From assembly GCA_936440205.1 (NCBI GenBank), contig OW387147.1:2852001-2916000 (forward strand): 64,000 nt of DNA, read 5' to 3'. How positions within the stretch are numbered: the stretch's first letter is position 1; each line of letters begins with the position of its first letter. Source of the stretch: Lepidonotus clava (taxonomy: Eukaryota > Annelida > Polychaeta > Phyllodocida > Polynoidae). Below the pieces are notes generated by a model. The model was not told the origin of the DNA and did no database searches. It was given only the letters and a program-made list of their open reading frames with translations. Below are positions 35,065 to 46,800 of the stretch, in pieces. The translations under genes and the position numbers were made by a program.

Positions 35065-35330
35065 GTGTTGGGAATGTGGTAAGGTCCTCACATCTCTGAC
35101 CCCAGAGTCGTGTTGGGAATGTGGTAAGGTCCTTACATCTCTGACCCCAGAGTCGTGTTGGGAATGTGGTAAGGTCCTTACATCTCTGACCCCAGAGTCG
35201 TGTTGGGAATGTGGTAAGGTCCTTACATCTCTGACCCCAGAGTCGTGTTGGGAATGTGGTAAGGTCCTCACATCTCTGACCCCAGAGTCGTGTTGGGAAT
35301 GTGGTAAGGTCCTTACATCTTTGACCCACG
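35065..35330. repeat. 45-bp minisatellite, six copies
   Basis: Six nearly identical units of 45 bp, beginning GTGTTGGGAATGTGG. As 45 is a multiple of three, both strands stay open. On the plus strand each unit reads CWECGKVLTSLTPES, so one CxxC pair recurs every 15 residues; the open frame is 35054-35404. No signal for expression was seen, so it is called a minisatellite. Confidence 0.9.
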
Positions 35331-37186
35331 ACGTCTTTAAGGAAACACCACACACCGTTCCCTGCTTTATTAGTTTGTACCTAAAGTTGGTACGGTACCA
35401 GTAATCTGAACTCTACCTTAGACACATGGATGAACTTACATACACTAGTCTAGCCTCTATGGTTCGAGCACAAAGTTAGGGCCTACTTATTTGCAAACAT
35501 AAACAAATATAATGTCTGTAAATGAAAAAAAACAAATAATGAAATAATATAGATAATCAATTCTGATAATAATTCTGGAGAACAGAGAATACTAGCAACC
35601 TTGTACTGCTAACTGTCTTCAGGTAAAATAAAAGAATTAAAAAAAAAAAAAAAAAAAAAAAAATGGCGGTACTAGGATTTGAAAAAGAGAAGGGTGTGAC
35701 TTTGCGATATTATTATTTATGTGATATATAAAGGAAGTTTATATGTGTATTAACTAATTAGACTTCCACCAGTGGGCGCCACTACCTTACTATTTGGCCC
35801 ACTGAATACACTGTGTTTCAGTTCCATTATTGTTATTTATTATATTATTATTTATTAGTCGAATTTTATTTTTTTAAGAAGAAATCTTCTAGAAAATGTG
35901 AGGGGCAAAAGCCTCTGTCCCCACCCCATGCACCCTCCACTCCAACTTGGCCACTGACAGGTGTAATACTGGCTGTGATTATGTGTATCCCTGGGGCCAC
36001 CCGCCTCTGTTTACAAGGTTTTATATCGTTTGTGTCCCTTAGTTTCAGGTCAGTGCCTAAACCACCTTAAGTAGGGACGGGAAAAAGAGACCCTGACGTG
36101 TATGAAGTGGACCTCCCGTGTTCCGACTCCCCTACCAGACCCTGGACACTGTCAAACCCCTCATTAGGTGGTGGACGTGCCACCTCAGCATCAGATTGAT
36201 ACATCTATGAGCATTGTCCTGGCTTTGTTTCACCTCTGTAGGAAAAAGTCTGCATAAGGATTACGTGACCAGTCACAGGCATCATGATGACCATGCAGTT
36301 ACCATCACTATATTTAGCCCCATACACACTATAGTTGATATTTTCCTGCTGCGTGAGCGGTGCTAAAATCGACTGAACATAATAAAATATCATCCTACTT
36401 TTAGTAGCGATTCGAATCAAGCATGCACATTTCAACAGTATGCTGACAGGAGATGACAAGCACTGGCCGATTTTAGCGTGGATTTGTTTGCCGACTGTGT
36501 AAAAATGGTCTGGTGGTTGTGGGGGCTTTACCCGTCCACTAAATACCTCCACATTCACCGACCCCACCCATCACGGCACCTCCTCTCACACCATGGAGAG
36601 TGAACTATCTTATTTTACTCTCTCTGCTCACACTAACCCCACCCACCCCACACCCAGACGTTTATCCAGCTGTCAGTCCCCTATATACACGTATTAATTT
36701 ACAGTTTTTCCCGGACCCTGAGGCAGGCCTTGCCAGGAGAAGAGAGAACTATTCTGTGTGGTCGTAAAAAAGTATATTTGGGCGTGACCAGTTTGCTGGT
36801 CGTTATTTTTAGTCTTTTGTAGCAATATGGTGACAGATGATATAATAAGCCGTGTCTCCTTAGAACAGACTGGAGGTAACTCAAAAATGATAAGGCTGCT
36901 GTTCTGAGGTGCTGAGGTATTAAAGATATAAGTTGCTGCTCACCTCTATTTTTTAACACTTTATGTTGTAACTTTTCATAGAAATCGTAAATATTGATAT
37001 AAATTAAGCTGAATGTACATTACTACCTACAGTAAAGTCTGTAAATAACTGGTGAGTTTGATTAGAATATTGCATTAGAAATCAAGCCAGACACCCTCAA
37101 GTACCTTTAAGTTCCTGACCAGGAGTAGCTCAGGCGTGGGCGTGGGCGATTTAATATGTTTTGAAATTTATTTGGGTCTAATATTT

Positions 37187-37512
37187 TTGCAATGAATTGT
37201 CTTTCCAGCCCTACAAGATTTCTCAGATCTCACATGTCTTATGTGTTTCTTCTCTCTAAACTTTCCCACAAGTGGTCAAACTGTTTTAACAATCTGTTAG
37301 TGTAATACACATCATGCAACGACGCCTCCAGATGTATTCCTCCTATGTCTTTGCAATGAATTGTCCTTTCAGCCCAAACAGTTTTCTCAGATCTCACATG
37401 TTATATACATGTGTTTCTTCTCTCTACAACTTTCTCAAAGGTGATCAAACTGTTTTAACAATCCGTCAGTATAACACATCATGCAACGACTCGTACAGAT
37501 GTATTACTCCTT
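37187..37512 (+). repeat. Two-copy tandem duplication, about 163 bp
   Basis: The copies at about 37187-37343 and 37349-37512 share 'tttgcaatgaattgtc', 'tctcagatctcacatg', 'tcaaactgttttaacaatc' and 'catcatgcaacgac'. Non-coding. Confidence 0.8.
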
Positions 37513-37711
37513 AACACAGTTCAATATATCACCAATGAACTACCAATATACACATATTTACACACATGTACCTGTATATCTGTCAACACTTCCCATAAAG
37601 CACCGCGACAACAATCGTGGTGACGTCACCACCAGGTGCTGGCCCCTAGCGGGCGGGTCCCGAACTAACAGTCACTTCACACCAGCCGTCACGTCAGATC
37701 AGGGAGGGCGG

Positions 37712-37783
37712 TGAATTATGTACATTACTGTATGATCCATGGTAGGCCATGGTAAATTATGTACATTACTGTATGATCCATGG
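37712..37783 (+). repeat. Two-copy 29-bp direct repeat
   Basis: 'gtacattactgtatgatcca' with its neighbours occurs twice with a short spacer that contains 'ggtaggccatgg'. Probably a recent slippage event. Confidence 0.8.
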
Positions 37784-38808
37784 CCCCTTTATGTCACTGT
37801 TATATGACATGTGGACCCTTAATTTGTGTGTGCCCAAGGGGACCCGGGGGTTGGGGGGGGGGGGAGTGATCGCATGTCGACACTTGCCACTTGACTTTCC
37901 ACGTCGTATCCAGTTATTACACGTAGGCACATGTAAGCCATTTTCAATAGGCTGCAAGTGACATAGGTTATGTAAGAAATGGCCATTTTCTGGGTGGATT
38001 GCATGTCAAATTAAGAAATGACCATGTATCATGCAGCTGAATGTACATGTATTCACTGCACGCTTACGTTGGGGAGTTCTTTATTAATGTTGGAGGATAA
38101 GACTATTCATGAGACGCAGCGACGATCTATGACGTTCTAGGAAAGTTATGAGAGGATACAACTAAGTGCAGTGACGAGGTGACGTCACACTTTATGCATT
38201 TCAGACATGGACTTTTCAAAATACGAAGGGGTAAAGCACTAACAGTCTGAAAACCTGCGGGTCAAAACGTTGGACGTTCCATTCCGTCTGGCGTATTTGT
38301 TATGGTTCTCCAAGGAGACGGATCAAATTACATCCGATAAAAATGTCGTCTGCCCACAGAAAGGGCTTAGAAGCGACACCTGGAGAGTAAACAGTCACAC
38401 TACACCTCCGCACCTGTGTGTCCACTGGTAACACCGACACCCGAGGGAATTCCCGCCAAAAACACCAAAATGTCGTCTGTGTTTCTCAACTTTTCATTTT
38501 AAACTCGCCTCTCCTCCGGTAAAAACACAGCCGTGTTTTATTCGGGCGTCCCTCTCGAGACGGCCGTGTACATACAAGGTTTGGTTTACATTCAGGGAAC
38601 GTTGGGGGAATTCGAAACCGTTTCTATCCTGTGAGAGGAAATAGTCAACTCTGGGAGTCTGTTGTCAATTTAAAGCTGCTTATTTGAGGTGAGAATCTCG
38701 GAGATTCTCGTGTGACAACGCGAGACTTGTCTGCTGTTCACACTCTCCACACAGAGATGTCTAATTTCACGCACTCTCCCCCCACATGTTCCCTCTCAGA
38801 GGACGGCT

Positions 38809-38915
38809 TGACCTCTGACCTCCCTCTGACCTTCACCTCGGGAGATACACGAGGTCGTTGACCTGTAACATGACCTTTACTGACCTTGACCTGAGAGTTC
38901 AAGGTCAGTGGTCAG
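38809..38915. promoter_or_regulatory. Cluster of nuclear-receptor half-sites
   Basis: At least six TGACCT/AGGTCA words lie in about 110 bp. TGACCTCTGACCT (38809-38821) is a perfect DR1 (AGGTCA with one spacer base), the RXR/HNF4/COUP-TF type. 'ttcaaggtca' near 38899 fits an extended monomer site (NR5A/ERR type). Function is inferred from motifs only. Confidence 0.45.
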
Positions 38916-39841
38916 GATTTGATATACTTGAGTTGATCTAGATTAAATGAGTCATATAAAACATAGTCAGTAGGCCTACATGCATCGCTTGAGTGATACA
39001 TCCTAAACAGTTTTCTAATCTTGGTTAAACATATTTGCGTTCAGGAAAGCACAAAACCAATCAGGCAATATCAACTCAGACGGTAGGTCTTTATACTGCA
39101 TGTCAAAATCACAACAAATCATTTTTCTACCCTTATTCGATTATTCAACCTGTACATATTTTCGAGATCAGAGCTTAACTGTATTCCCTATACTATATTT
39201 CATGTACATGGGTTCTTGGTGGGACAGGGAAACCCTTTATATTCTAAACCATTTATTCTCCATTTTCCAGTATCTATGGAGGACACTTACTTTAAATACA
39301 TACATCAAACTTTAACCAGCTTCAAACTGACACCGACAATATTTTAAACGTGTAAATTTGTTGTAAATGGCCTCGCTGGGTAAATTCCCCCCATCCCGAC
39401 ATACTGAACCCATCAGAACGCTGCACCCCACGTGCCCCTACTTACAGCCCCCTAATACCAGATCTGACAGCCCAGCAACCCCAACCTAAGCCCCCCCCCC
39501 CCCCCCCCCCCTCCCATTTTTACCCCTGCATGTGGTGGTCGTTACTGTGGACATACCCCCCCCCCTCCACCACTAACCTCCTGGCAGGTGTGAGAGGGAA
39601 GGTACTAAGTATGGATTCAGGTAAGGAATCAGTATAGATCAGTATAGATAGGCCTTTCATTCTTCGTCCTGCTGCTACCAATGATCAACAAGTAGATGAT
39701 CGTTTGAATGATTTACTTGATATGAATAATTATCAACTAATCACAAACAGTACTCTGATTATAGAAATATATTAGACAATGATACATTCAAAGACTACTC
39801 GATTAACCCTAAGTCAGTTTTACATGACCATACTGGTATAT

Positions 39842-40060
39842 CAGTGTTCGAAATTAAGGGCGCACCCTGCACCCAGTGTGCACAATTTGACTTCAGGGTG
39901 CACACTTTTGAGGAGGCATGCACCCGGCGTGTGCATGATATTTTAATAGAATAAATACCTTTATATAGGGGTGTGCACATAAATTCATTGCTGGGTGCAT
40001 GGTTTTAAACCCCTCTGCACCCGGTGTGTGCATACAATATATCCTTAATTTCGAACACTG
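39842..40060. mobile_element. Complete CAGTG-ended MITE, 219 bp
   Basis: Perfect 18-bp inverted ends CAGTGTTCGAAATTAAGG and CCTTAATTTCGAACACTG, flanked on both sides by TATAT. The interior has several 'tgcaccc' and 'gtgtgcat' words. Other copies are 1-135 and 50402-50594. The CAGTG ends are hAT-like, while the duplication is 5 bp and not the common 8. Confidence 0.85.
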
Positions 40061-40835
40061 TATATTAAATGATATTACGCAGACACCGGAAGTAGGGTGC
40101 CGTCCACCGGAAGTCCCCTGCCCCACCGCCCCCCGCGACCCGTGGCGCCCCCACCGCCGGCCGACGGAACTAACCAGACCTCACGTTGTATACTAGTATA
40201 CCTCGGAAGGTTGTGGGGGTGGTATATATTATAATCCTCACAAATCGGATTAGCAGTGGCAGGCGCCGTCCTTAATCGGCCGTATGAGCTTATAGCGGTA
40301 GACACGCGCTATATACGGGTAATTAGCGTATTATAAAGCGGGGGGGCGGGGGTGAGTGGGACTGGGCCGATTCAGGGGTATACGGTTTATATGTATCAGC
40401 TTTGCTAACAAGCTTCTACAAGCTGGCTATGCCCCTACCATCTGGCCTATTAGTATTACGCATTGGAAACGGCATAAAGTTTGTTTTCTGTAAAATTAGC
40501 CGCCCTAACAATATTGGCAATCTTCTAATTTATGTTATTACATATATTCCCATTTTGCGCCATGGGACTTTTCAATAGTACAATATGTACATGCGGCAAA
40601 AGTCAGAAAAAGTGTCCATACCCCAGGGCACTGACTAGTTAAAACGAACCTGCAATGTTCCATTTGAACCCGGGTATTACGTGAACCAAGAAGTTATGAT
40701 ATACTCCTTGCACCAGCCGAGCATTGTTATCATGTGTATGAATGTTCCCATGTTTGGCCCACATCATGTCGGCAGGTTAGAGGCGTTGTACCCCAGCTGG
40801 GTTGGATTAAAATTTATATACCCCGGGTCCCCGGA

Positions 40836-43800
40836 CTAACCACTGAACCTGCCTAACACACCCAGACAGGCAAAGATGAGTGCTGCCAGCTAGAAAACAT
40901 GTGATTTGTGTTTGACATACTTCAAAGGTTTCCATGTTAAAACTATAACCTTCATTCGTGAGCCATAGATTTCTCTAGGAATGGTGTTATGCGTTACTGC
41001 GGGTTGATATGTAAGGATATTTCTTTTTGGAAGACTCGGAATATTGATAAATATTCAGATGTAAACAAATGGCCTAAACAAATAAAACATCCTCTTTTAC
41101 ATTTAATATTGGTGCCAACTCTTACAAACACATTCTGCGTGTTTTCTGGGGGTCGATTCCAGGAAATCGGGCGGCGCGCGGTGCCCCGAAATTCCGGGAA
41201 CTCCGCATTCCGCTGCATGGTGCCTCCCGAGATGTCGGGGTGTGGGGCAGAGCCTATTAACGTGGCTGACATTCTGTTGGGTACCAGCGTCAGGCTGAAG
41301 GACAGGGCCAGAAGGGCCACGCGGGGGGGGGGGGGGGTGAGAGTACCCCCAACACCCTATAATATCCCCAGTGGCGGATCCAAGGGATAATTGCCCCCCA
41401 CCCTTGACCCAAGGGAGAACATTTTGGCATTTTATAATTGGAAGATCCGTGCAAATCTGCATGGTGTTTTTCATTTTCATTTTTACAAGCCCCCCCCCCC
41501 CCCCCACCTCTCTCCCTAGAGCAACTATCCCACTCCTGGATGCTGATCCCAACACCCAGACACAGAGAACCTCTCTATCTATTCTATACATTTGCACAGA
41601 AGCATCAGTTTGTACACTCCACTCCCCATCCTCTCCCCACTCCACTCCCCATCCTCCAAAACCAAAGCCGATGAGTTTTCTCTATACATGTGTATTCATA
41701 TTTTTTTTTGGATAATGTATGAATCATTTCTGACTTTATCTCAATACTTAAGGGAACTATCGAAGCATTAAGAATATGGCAACCATCTCATCCTGGACGC
41801 AGCCCTTCGGTTTCCAGAAGGCTCCTAATTCAGTTCAACACAAGAATCAGAATAAAATATCACATTACAGAACACTAAAACACTATCCCAGTGTTCCCAT
41901 GCTAACTCCGACCTAGTCCCCTAATGTATATTACCCCGGGGCTAGTCTCACCTCCCTCTAATCACACGCTGCCCTCTGGTGGCAAAAACTTTAATTACAC
42001 ACGCATGCGCACTCACGACTTACCTGGTCAGAACGAGAACGTTGCTCGAGGGGGTCAAGGTCAGTGTAGAGACTCCAAGGTCGGCGTAGGAACTGAAAGA
42101 GGGTGAAAAAAGGGAGGTTGAGTGAAATTGAAGTGAATGTAAAACAAGGATTGGTTTAACTGGCCACATGTAAGGGTATAAAAAGGCCATGTAAAAGGGA
42201 GTTGGAGGTAATAGGGAGTGTTCGCCAATAGCGGCTGGAAGTGGGTCCAGCTGGCCACCAGACTGCATATTGTGTTGATTACAGGTACCAGTGGGGTTCA
42301 CTGGTGACACACCTGACTGCACAGATCACAGTGCCAGTGACCGCTGGTCAAGGTGTGTTACCTGTATACATCTGGCTGGTTCCAGTCAGACCTTTTTGCA
42401 CCGCCATTTGACTGGACATGCCCTATAGGAACAGGAGAACGGTAAATGAGGGGCATGTGGTGCGGGGATCAGGTCGGGGCGTACACTGGGTGCGGGGCGG
42501 GGGGGGGGGGGGGGTGGAGTCTGGGGAGCAGAGGGTGTCAGAGAGAATTATTGACGTGAATACCGGAGATATAACGAGTTGTAGGACCAGGGTTTCCGGA
42601 CTGTGACTCTCAGATACGCTCAGACACCTGGGCAAAGACTTTAGACGTATTCCCACGGACGTGACGCTATTGTACATTTCAGATATTCCTGGGACATTAC
42701 ATGCTTAATCTTTTACCATGGTCTAAAATTCACAAACAACTCCGATTAAAGCCCCGAAAGGTCTTCACATGTAACAGAGCACCTCGCAACTGGAAACTAT
42801 GAGAACACATAGCATAGTAGATCAAGAAGTTAGGTCAGAAATGAAAAGACCATGTGAAGATAAAATTCCATATTCCGACCATCTGCCCTTTACTATGCAC
42901 TGACGCTACGGCGTCATGATGTAAGCGCTTACATACGACATTAAGGAAGTTTGCAATGGTTAGAAATGAGAACCAGATTGGAAGGGATGGGTAGAGGATG
43001 ATTATGAATATACCAATCATACCACGTGCCCTTCACTCTCCCAGCAGACACATGCTACTAGCCTGTGATGAGGGCCATGCTCGCCACATTAAAACGAGCC
43101 CTTTGATGGGTGGTGTGTGAGCGGGACGGCTGGGGGACGGGGGGGGGGGGGGTAAGGTCGGGGGTAAGGCATGTCGACACATGGCCCTACATGACGGGTC
43201 AGGGGGGGTTGGAAGCGATGGACTACTTTCGGCAGGCCGCGGCCGTTTTTGAAGGCCTTGATATTCTCATACGCCAGTCTGTAACTGACTTCCAAACAGG
43301 TCACATCTTCTGAATCTAAGAAAGACCTGAACTACAGCTCTAATCTTATCAAGATATGTTCTCCATATGTTAACAAAATAAAATAAAGTTATATTCATTC
43401 AATATAACTGGTTAGTCACTAGTTATCATGGCAGTCCCAGAACTATGTTGTGTAAGTGTATGGACACCGTGAAAAGGCTGAGTCATCAGTGGTCAGGCTG
43501 GTCACACTCTCCCAGCAGATGACAGATTACTGAGTAATGTAATTCAATGGTGTAGTGATCTGCTTGGAGAGCTGATTTGATTATTTTGAAATTAAAATTA
43601 CACCTAATAAACGTGGAGCTCTATTGAGCTCTATGGATGTTTTAAGCCCCATACCCACTAGGCGATTTTACCGGCGACTGGAGATGGGCAACAGCAGAAT
43701 CACTGGCACAATCATTACCAATTTGGATCACCTGTTAGTATGTAACATTTTAATGTACAAACTAACATGTGAGCTAATTTGGTATTGATTGTACCAGTAA

Positions 43801-46800
43801 TTCTGCTGTTGCCCATCTCCAGTCGCCAGTAAAATCGCCTAGTGGGTATGGGGCTTTAGTTAAATCAGATCTTCAACTTTCTATAGCAATTCACATCTTG
43901 AAAAGATCTTGTAGCATAAAGTTGTAAGAAGTTTTAGAAAATAAAAAATGTTAGAAGAAATTGCCATGTAACTGTCACTTGAAAACCTTTAAGTTTTCAT
44001 ATATATTCCAGAAATGACAGCTTTTGTTTTTCACATATACTGAAAATATAATATCTTTTCTCAAAGTCTGTCGAAAGTATTCAGCCACTTTCTTTTCTGT
44101 TATTAAGTAGGAAGAGATTTTCTGAGCCAAGTCCAGCCCCATTTCGCCACTTTGTTTTGGTTCTGATTATCGCCCATTGCAGAGGGCGCCACTTTCGCTG
44201 CCAACCCCCCCTGATGACGGGTAGTGAGGTTCAAACTATGTCATAAAAGACAGCTGTGGACAGTTGTCTAAAGAGTCCAAAACCCTTTGGGCGAGGCTCG
44301 CGTGGTCTATTATGATCATATTGTGAGGTTTTGATCAAGAGATACCAGAACTACCCAACAATATTGTGTTTATCAACCAACCACTAGTCCCCCGGACCAG
44401 TCCTTTCATTCCAACTATCTATAGAATCTATACCTAGGCAATTTACCTCACGATTTTGTCTTATAGGTATGATCAATTACTAGTTCATGGTACACTGAAT
44501 ACGTGTTTCAGTGGGAGATAGATCTATATAGCTGATAGCTTGTATCTTAATGTTTCTATATCCCCTATCCAAGGTAAGAAGCATTCCCTGGTCACCTGGA
44601 CAGGGTTGTAATATATCTAATTACAGGTACCAGGTACTGCGGCGTTGACGTCGTCACAACTTAGGGACATAACTCCTGGAGGGGCGGAGAAAAGGGCTGA
44701 GAACGGAGAAGTAACCTAATCCCCCTGTGCCCCTGTCGGCCTGCTACCTGGCCGGGTCTAGCTGACCCCCCCCCCCCCCCCCCCAGGTCTTAAATGGCCC
44801 TGAGCTGTCAGGGAGATGACCCCGACATGCGGCCTGTCCCCCTTCTACTACCACACCTTCAGTCTAGACTGCAATGATTGTTCCTGTGGATAGATGGGAA
44901 TGGACATTCGGGGACAAACTTTCATTCTTTTTTGCACACACTATTATCATTGTCATCTACTTTGATTACTATTATATTGCCATAAATTAATCTGAAAATT
45001 TGAAAAGAAAAAGACAGAAATTTGAGGGGGGGGGGGAAATTAAAGAAACAATTGGGTAAAGTCTAACCTAGATTACAAAACGTGAGTTATGATAATAATG
45101 CAATGTAACCACACATCCTAGAAAAACATTACCCTGCATGATACCTCGTTGAATGATATCTAAGAATAAATATGCTACAACACGCCAAGGGAAAGATAAA
45201 AGCGTTTAAGAGGTAAGGGTCGAGTTTTAACCCCATTTGGCGTGGTTTTATCTTACAGTATTCTGTTTAGGGCCCTACGGCGGGGGGAGGGGTCATAAAA
45301 ACATCAGAGGGGAGATACCCGTATGTCCGTGGCCGATACCCGTATGTTGGCGGCGTCTGGTTGACCTCTGACCCCGGAGACACGGTCAGTTGAAAGGGCA
45401 CCGACAGGACGATAATAGGGAGAGTAAGAGCGGTGAAGGGCATTAAGATAACGGGGGGGATGGGGATAGATTGGGGCAAGAAACGAGAGCGAATGGCAAA
45501 GTGTAAGACAGTAGGGTACTTCTAAGACAGTAGGGTACTTAAAGCCTGGGGGTCTCAAAGATTTAACCAAAACTTTTTTATTTAGCAAGATATAATATAA
45601 TAGAATATAGTGGGATGAGTATGGTGTTAAGTTATTTATGTGAGAGTCAATCTGAAATAATTCTCAATAGGTGCATAGGTGCTAACCTATTGTGGGTCAA
45701 TTTGGGCCAATAAAACATGGTCCCGTCGCCGCCCTTGAGAATTATCAGGAAGTACCCCCATTAGAACGTATACCCACTTTGCCTAAACCCACAAATGACA
45801 TCCAGGGATGACATCCCATCTTTAGAGGCCCGCACGCCCCATCACGGCCCCTAATAACCCGGGGGTCGGGTTACCTCGGCCCGTCCGTAAAGACGGCCCG
45901 TAAAGAGGGCCCTGTCCGCACCCTTTGGGCCCAGAGATAACGGAGATAGCGGAGACAAGGCTCGTTGAGAACAGTAAAACCACACGAGCCCAGATAACGG
46001 CCGGGTAGGGGGTCGGGGTGGTGGAGGACTCATCCAGAATGACGGGTTGTCTTTCACCAGCTTTCTGCAGTGCAGTGAAAAGATGATCCGCCTTCCCCTT
46101 TGCGCTGAGCCTTACCATAACTCATAATCAACAAATCACTGTAAGTGCCAAGAACTGTCTCCCCGACATTTAACAGGCACCCAATGAGTTTGCCCCTAGT
46201 CTATCTTTAAGATATTCTTCCTACCTTACATCCTTCCTAATATCAGCTCGTATGAGTTGCTCGTGCATCAGAGTGCGAGGAACCCTCTCAAGAGGAGGGG
46301 ACAACTTGGTTGCGAGTCACTTACCAATGGGCACATACATGATACAGAGAGTTACAAATCGTAGCTGGCACCAGAACCTAGTCAACTTTCAGGTACCTGA
46401 AGTTTGGTATAGGGAATCTAAATGTACGTTGGGCGGTGCTTCAAAACTATTTCTTTACAATGACTGTCTCACAACCCATTACTGTCAACCAAGGCACAAA
46501 ACCTTCACACTTGAGCTCTCTTTATAAGATCTTGATTCTTCTCTAACGACACGATAATGGGGTATTTGTTACCCACATATACTGACAGAAGGTAGTCCAA
46601 AGTCGTAAGCTAGGTGTGAGAAGTTCAGAAGGCCGGTTCCCCCTTGATGAGCAGCTCCCACTCTCCGCCCTCATTACCCGAGCAGCTCGCGGGGCCGCTG
46701 CTGGTGGTGATTTAATGGGGCCTCTGTTCGCAGAGTGATACATGAGCGCTTTGTGGGCCCCCGTCCTCTAATTGCTGGCTGAGGTCGGCCTGCTCCCTTA

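Larger units (their letters stand above)
28003..40835. other. Long non-coding region upstream of LYPD6
   Basis: No conserved protein exon was recognised. It contains two MITEs (30077-30443, 31445-32045), a 30-bp-unit repeat (33437-33645), a 45-bp minisatellite (35065-35330), a poly(A) run at 35640-35663, a duplication (37187-37512), a nuclear-receptor site cluster (38809-38915) and several C runs (29529-29546, 39491-39511). 5' UTR exons of LYPD6 may lie here but could not be placed. Confidence 0.5.

Noticed and set aside
35066-35330. CRISPR-like array of regular repeats
   Set aside because: Units are contiguous with no unique spacers and the context is an animal genome; it is a minisatellite.
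35640-35663. Poly(A) run as the tail of a processed retrogene
   Set aside because: No coding sequence or gene-like segment precedes it, and no flanking duplication was seen.
40989-41390. Plus-strand exon reading PINVADILLGTSVRLKD
   Set aside because: The acceptor side is weak and the donor depends on a 15-G run; the minus-strand reading has better splice signals and phase. Not excluded.
45267-45588. Minus-strand frames with a repeated TYGY motif
   Set aside because: The motif comes from one short direct repeat ('atacccgtatgt'); there is no good acceptor and no family match.
46325-46377. Extra exon for the minus-strand chain
   Set aside because: The donor is strong, but the acceptor lacks a pyrimidine tract and adding it is not needed for phase.
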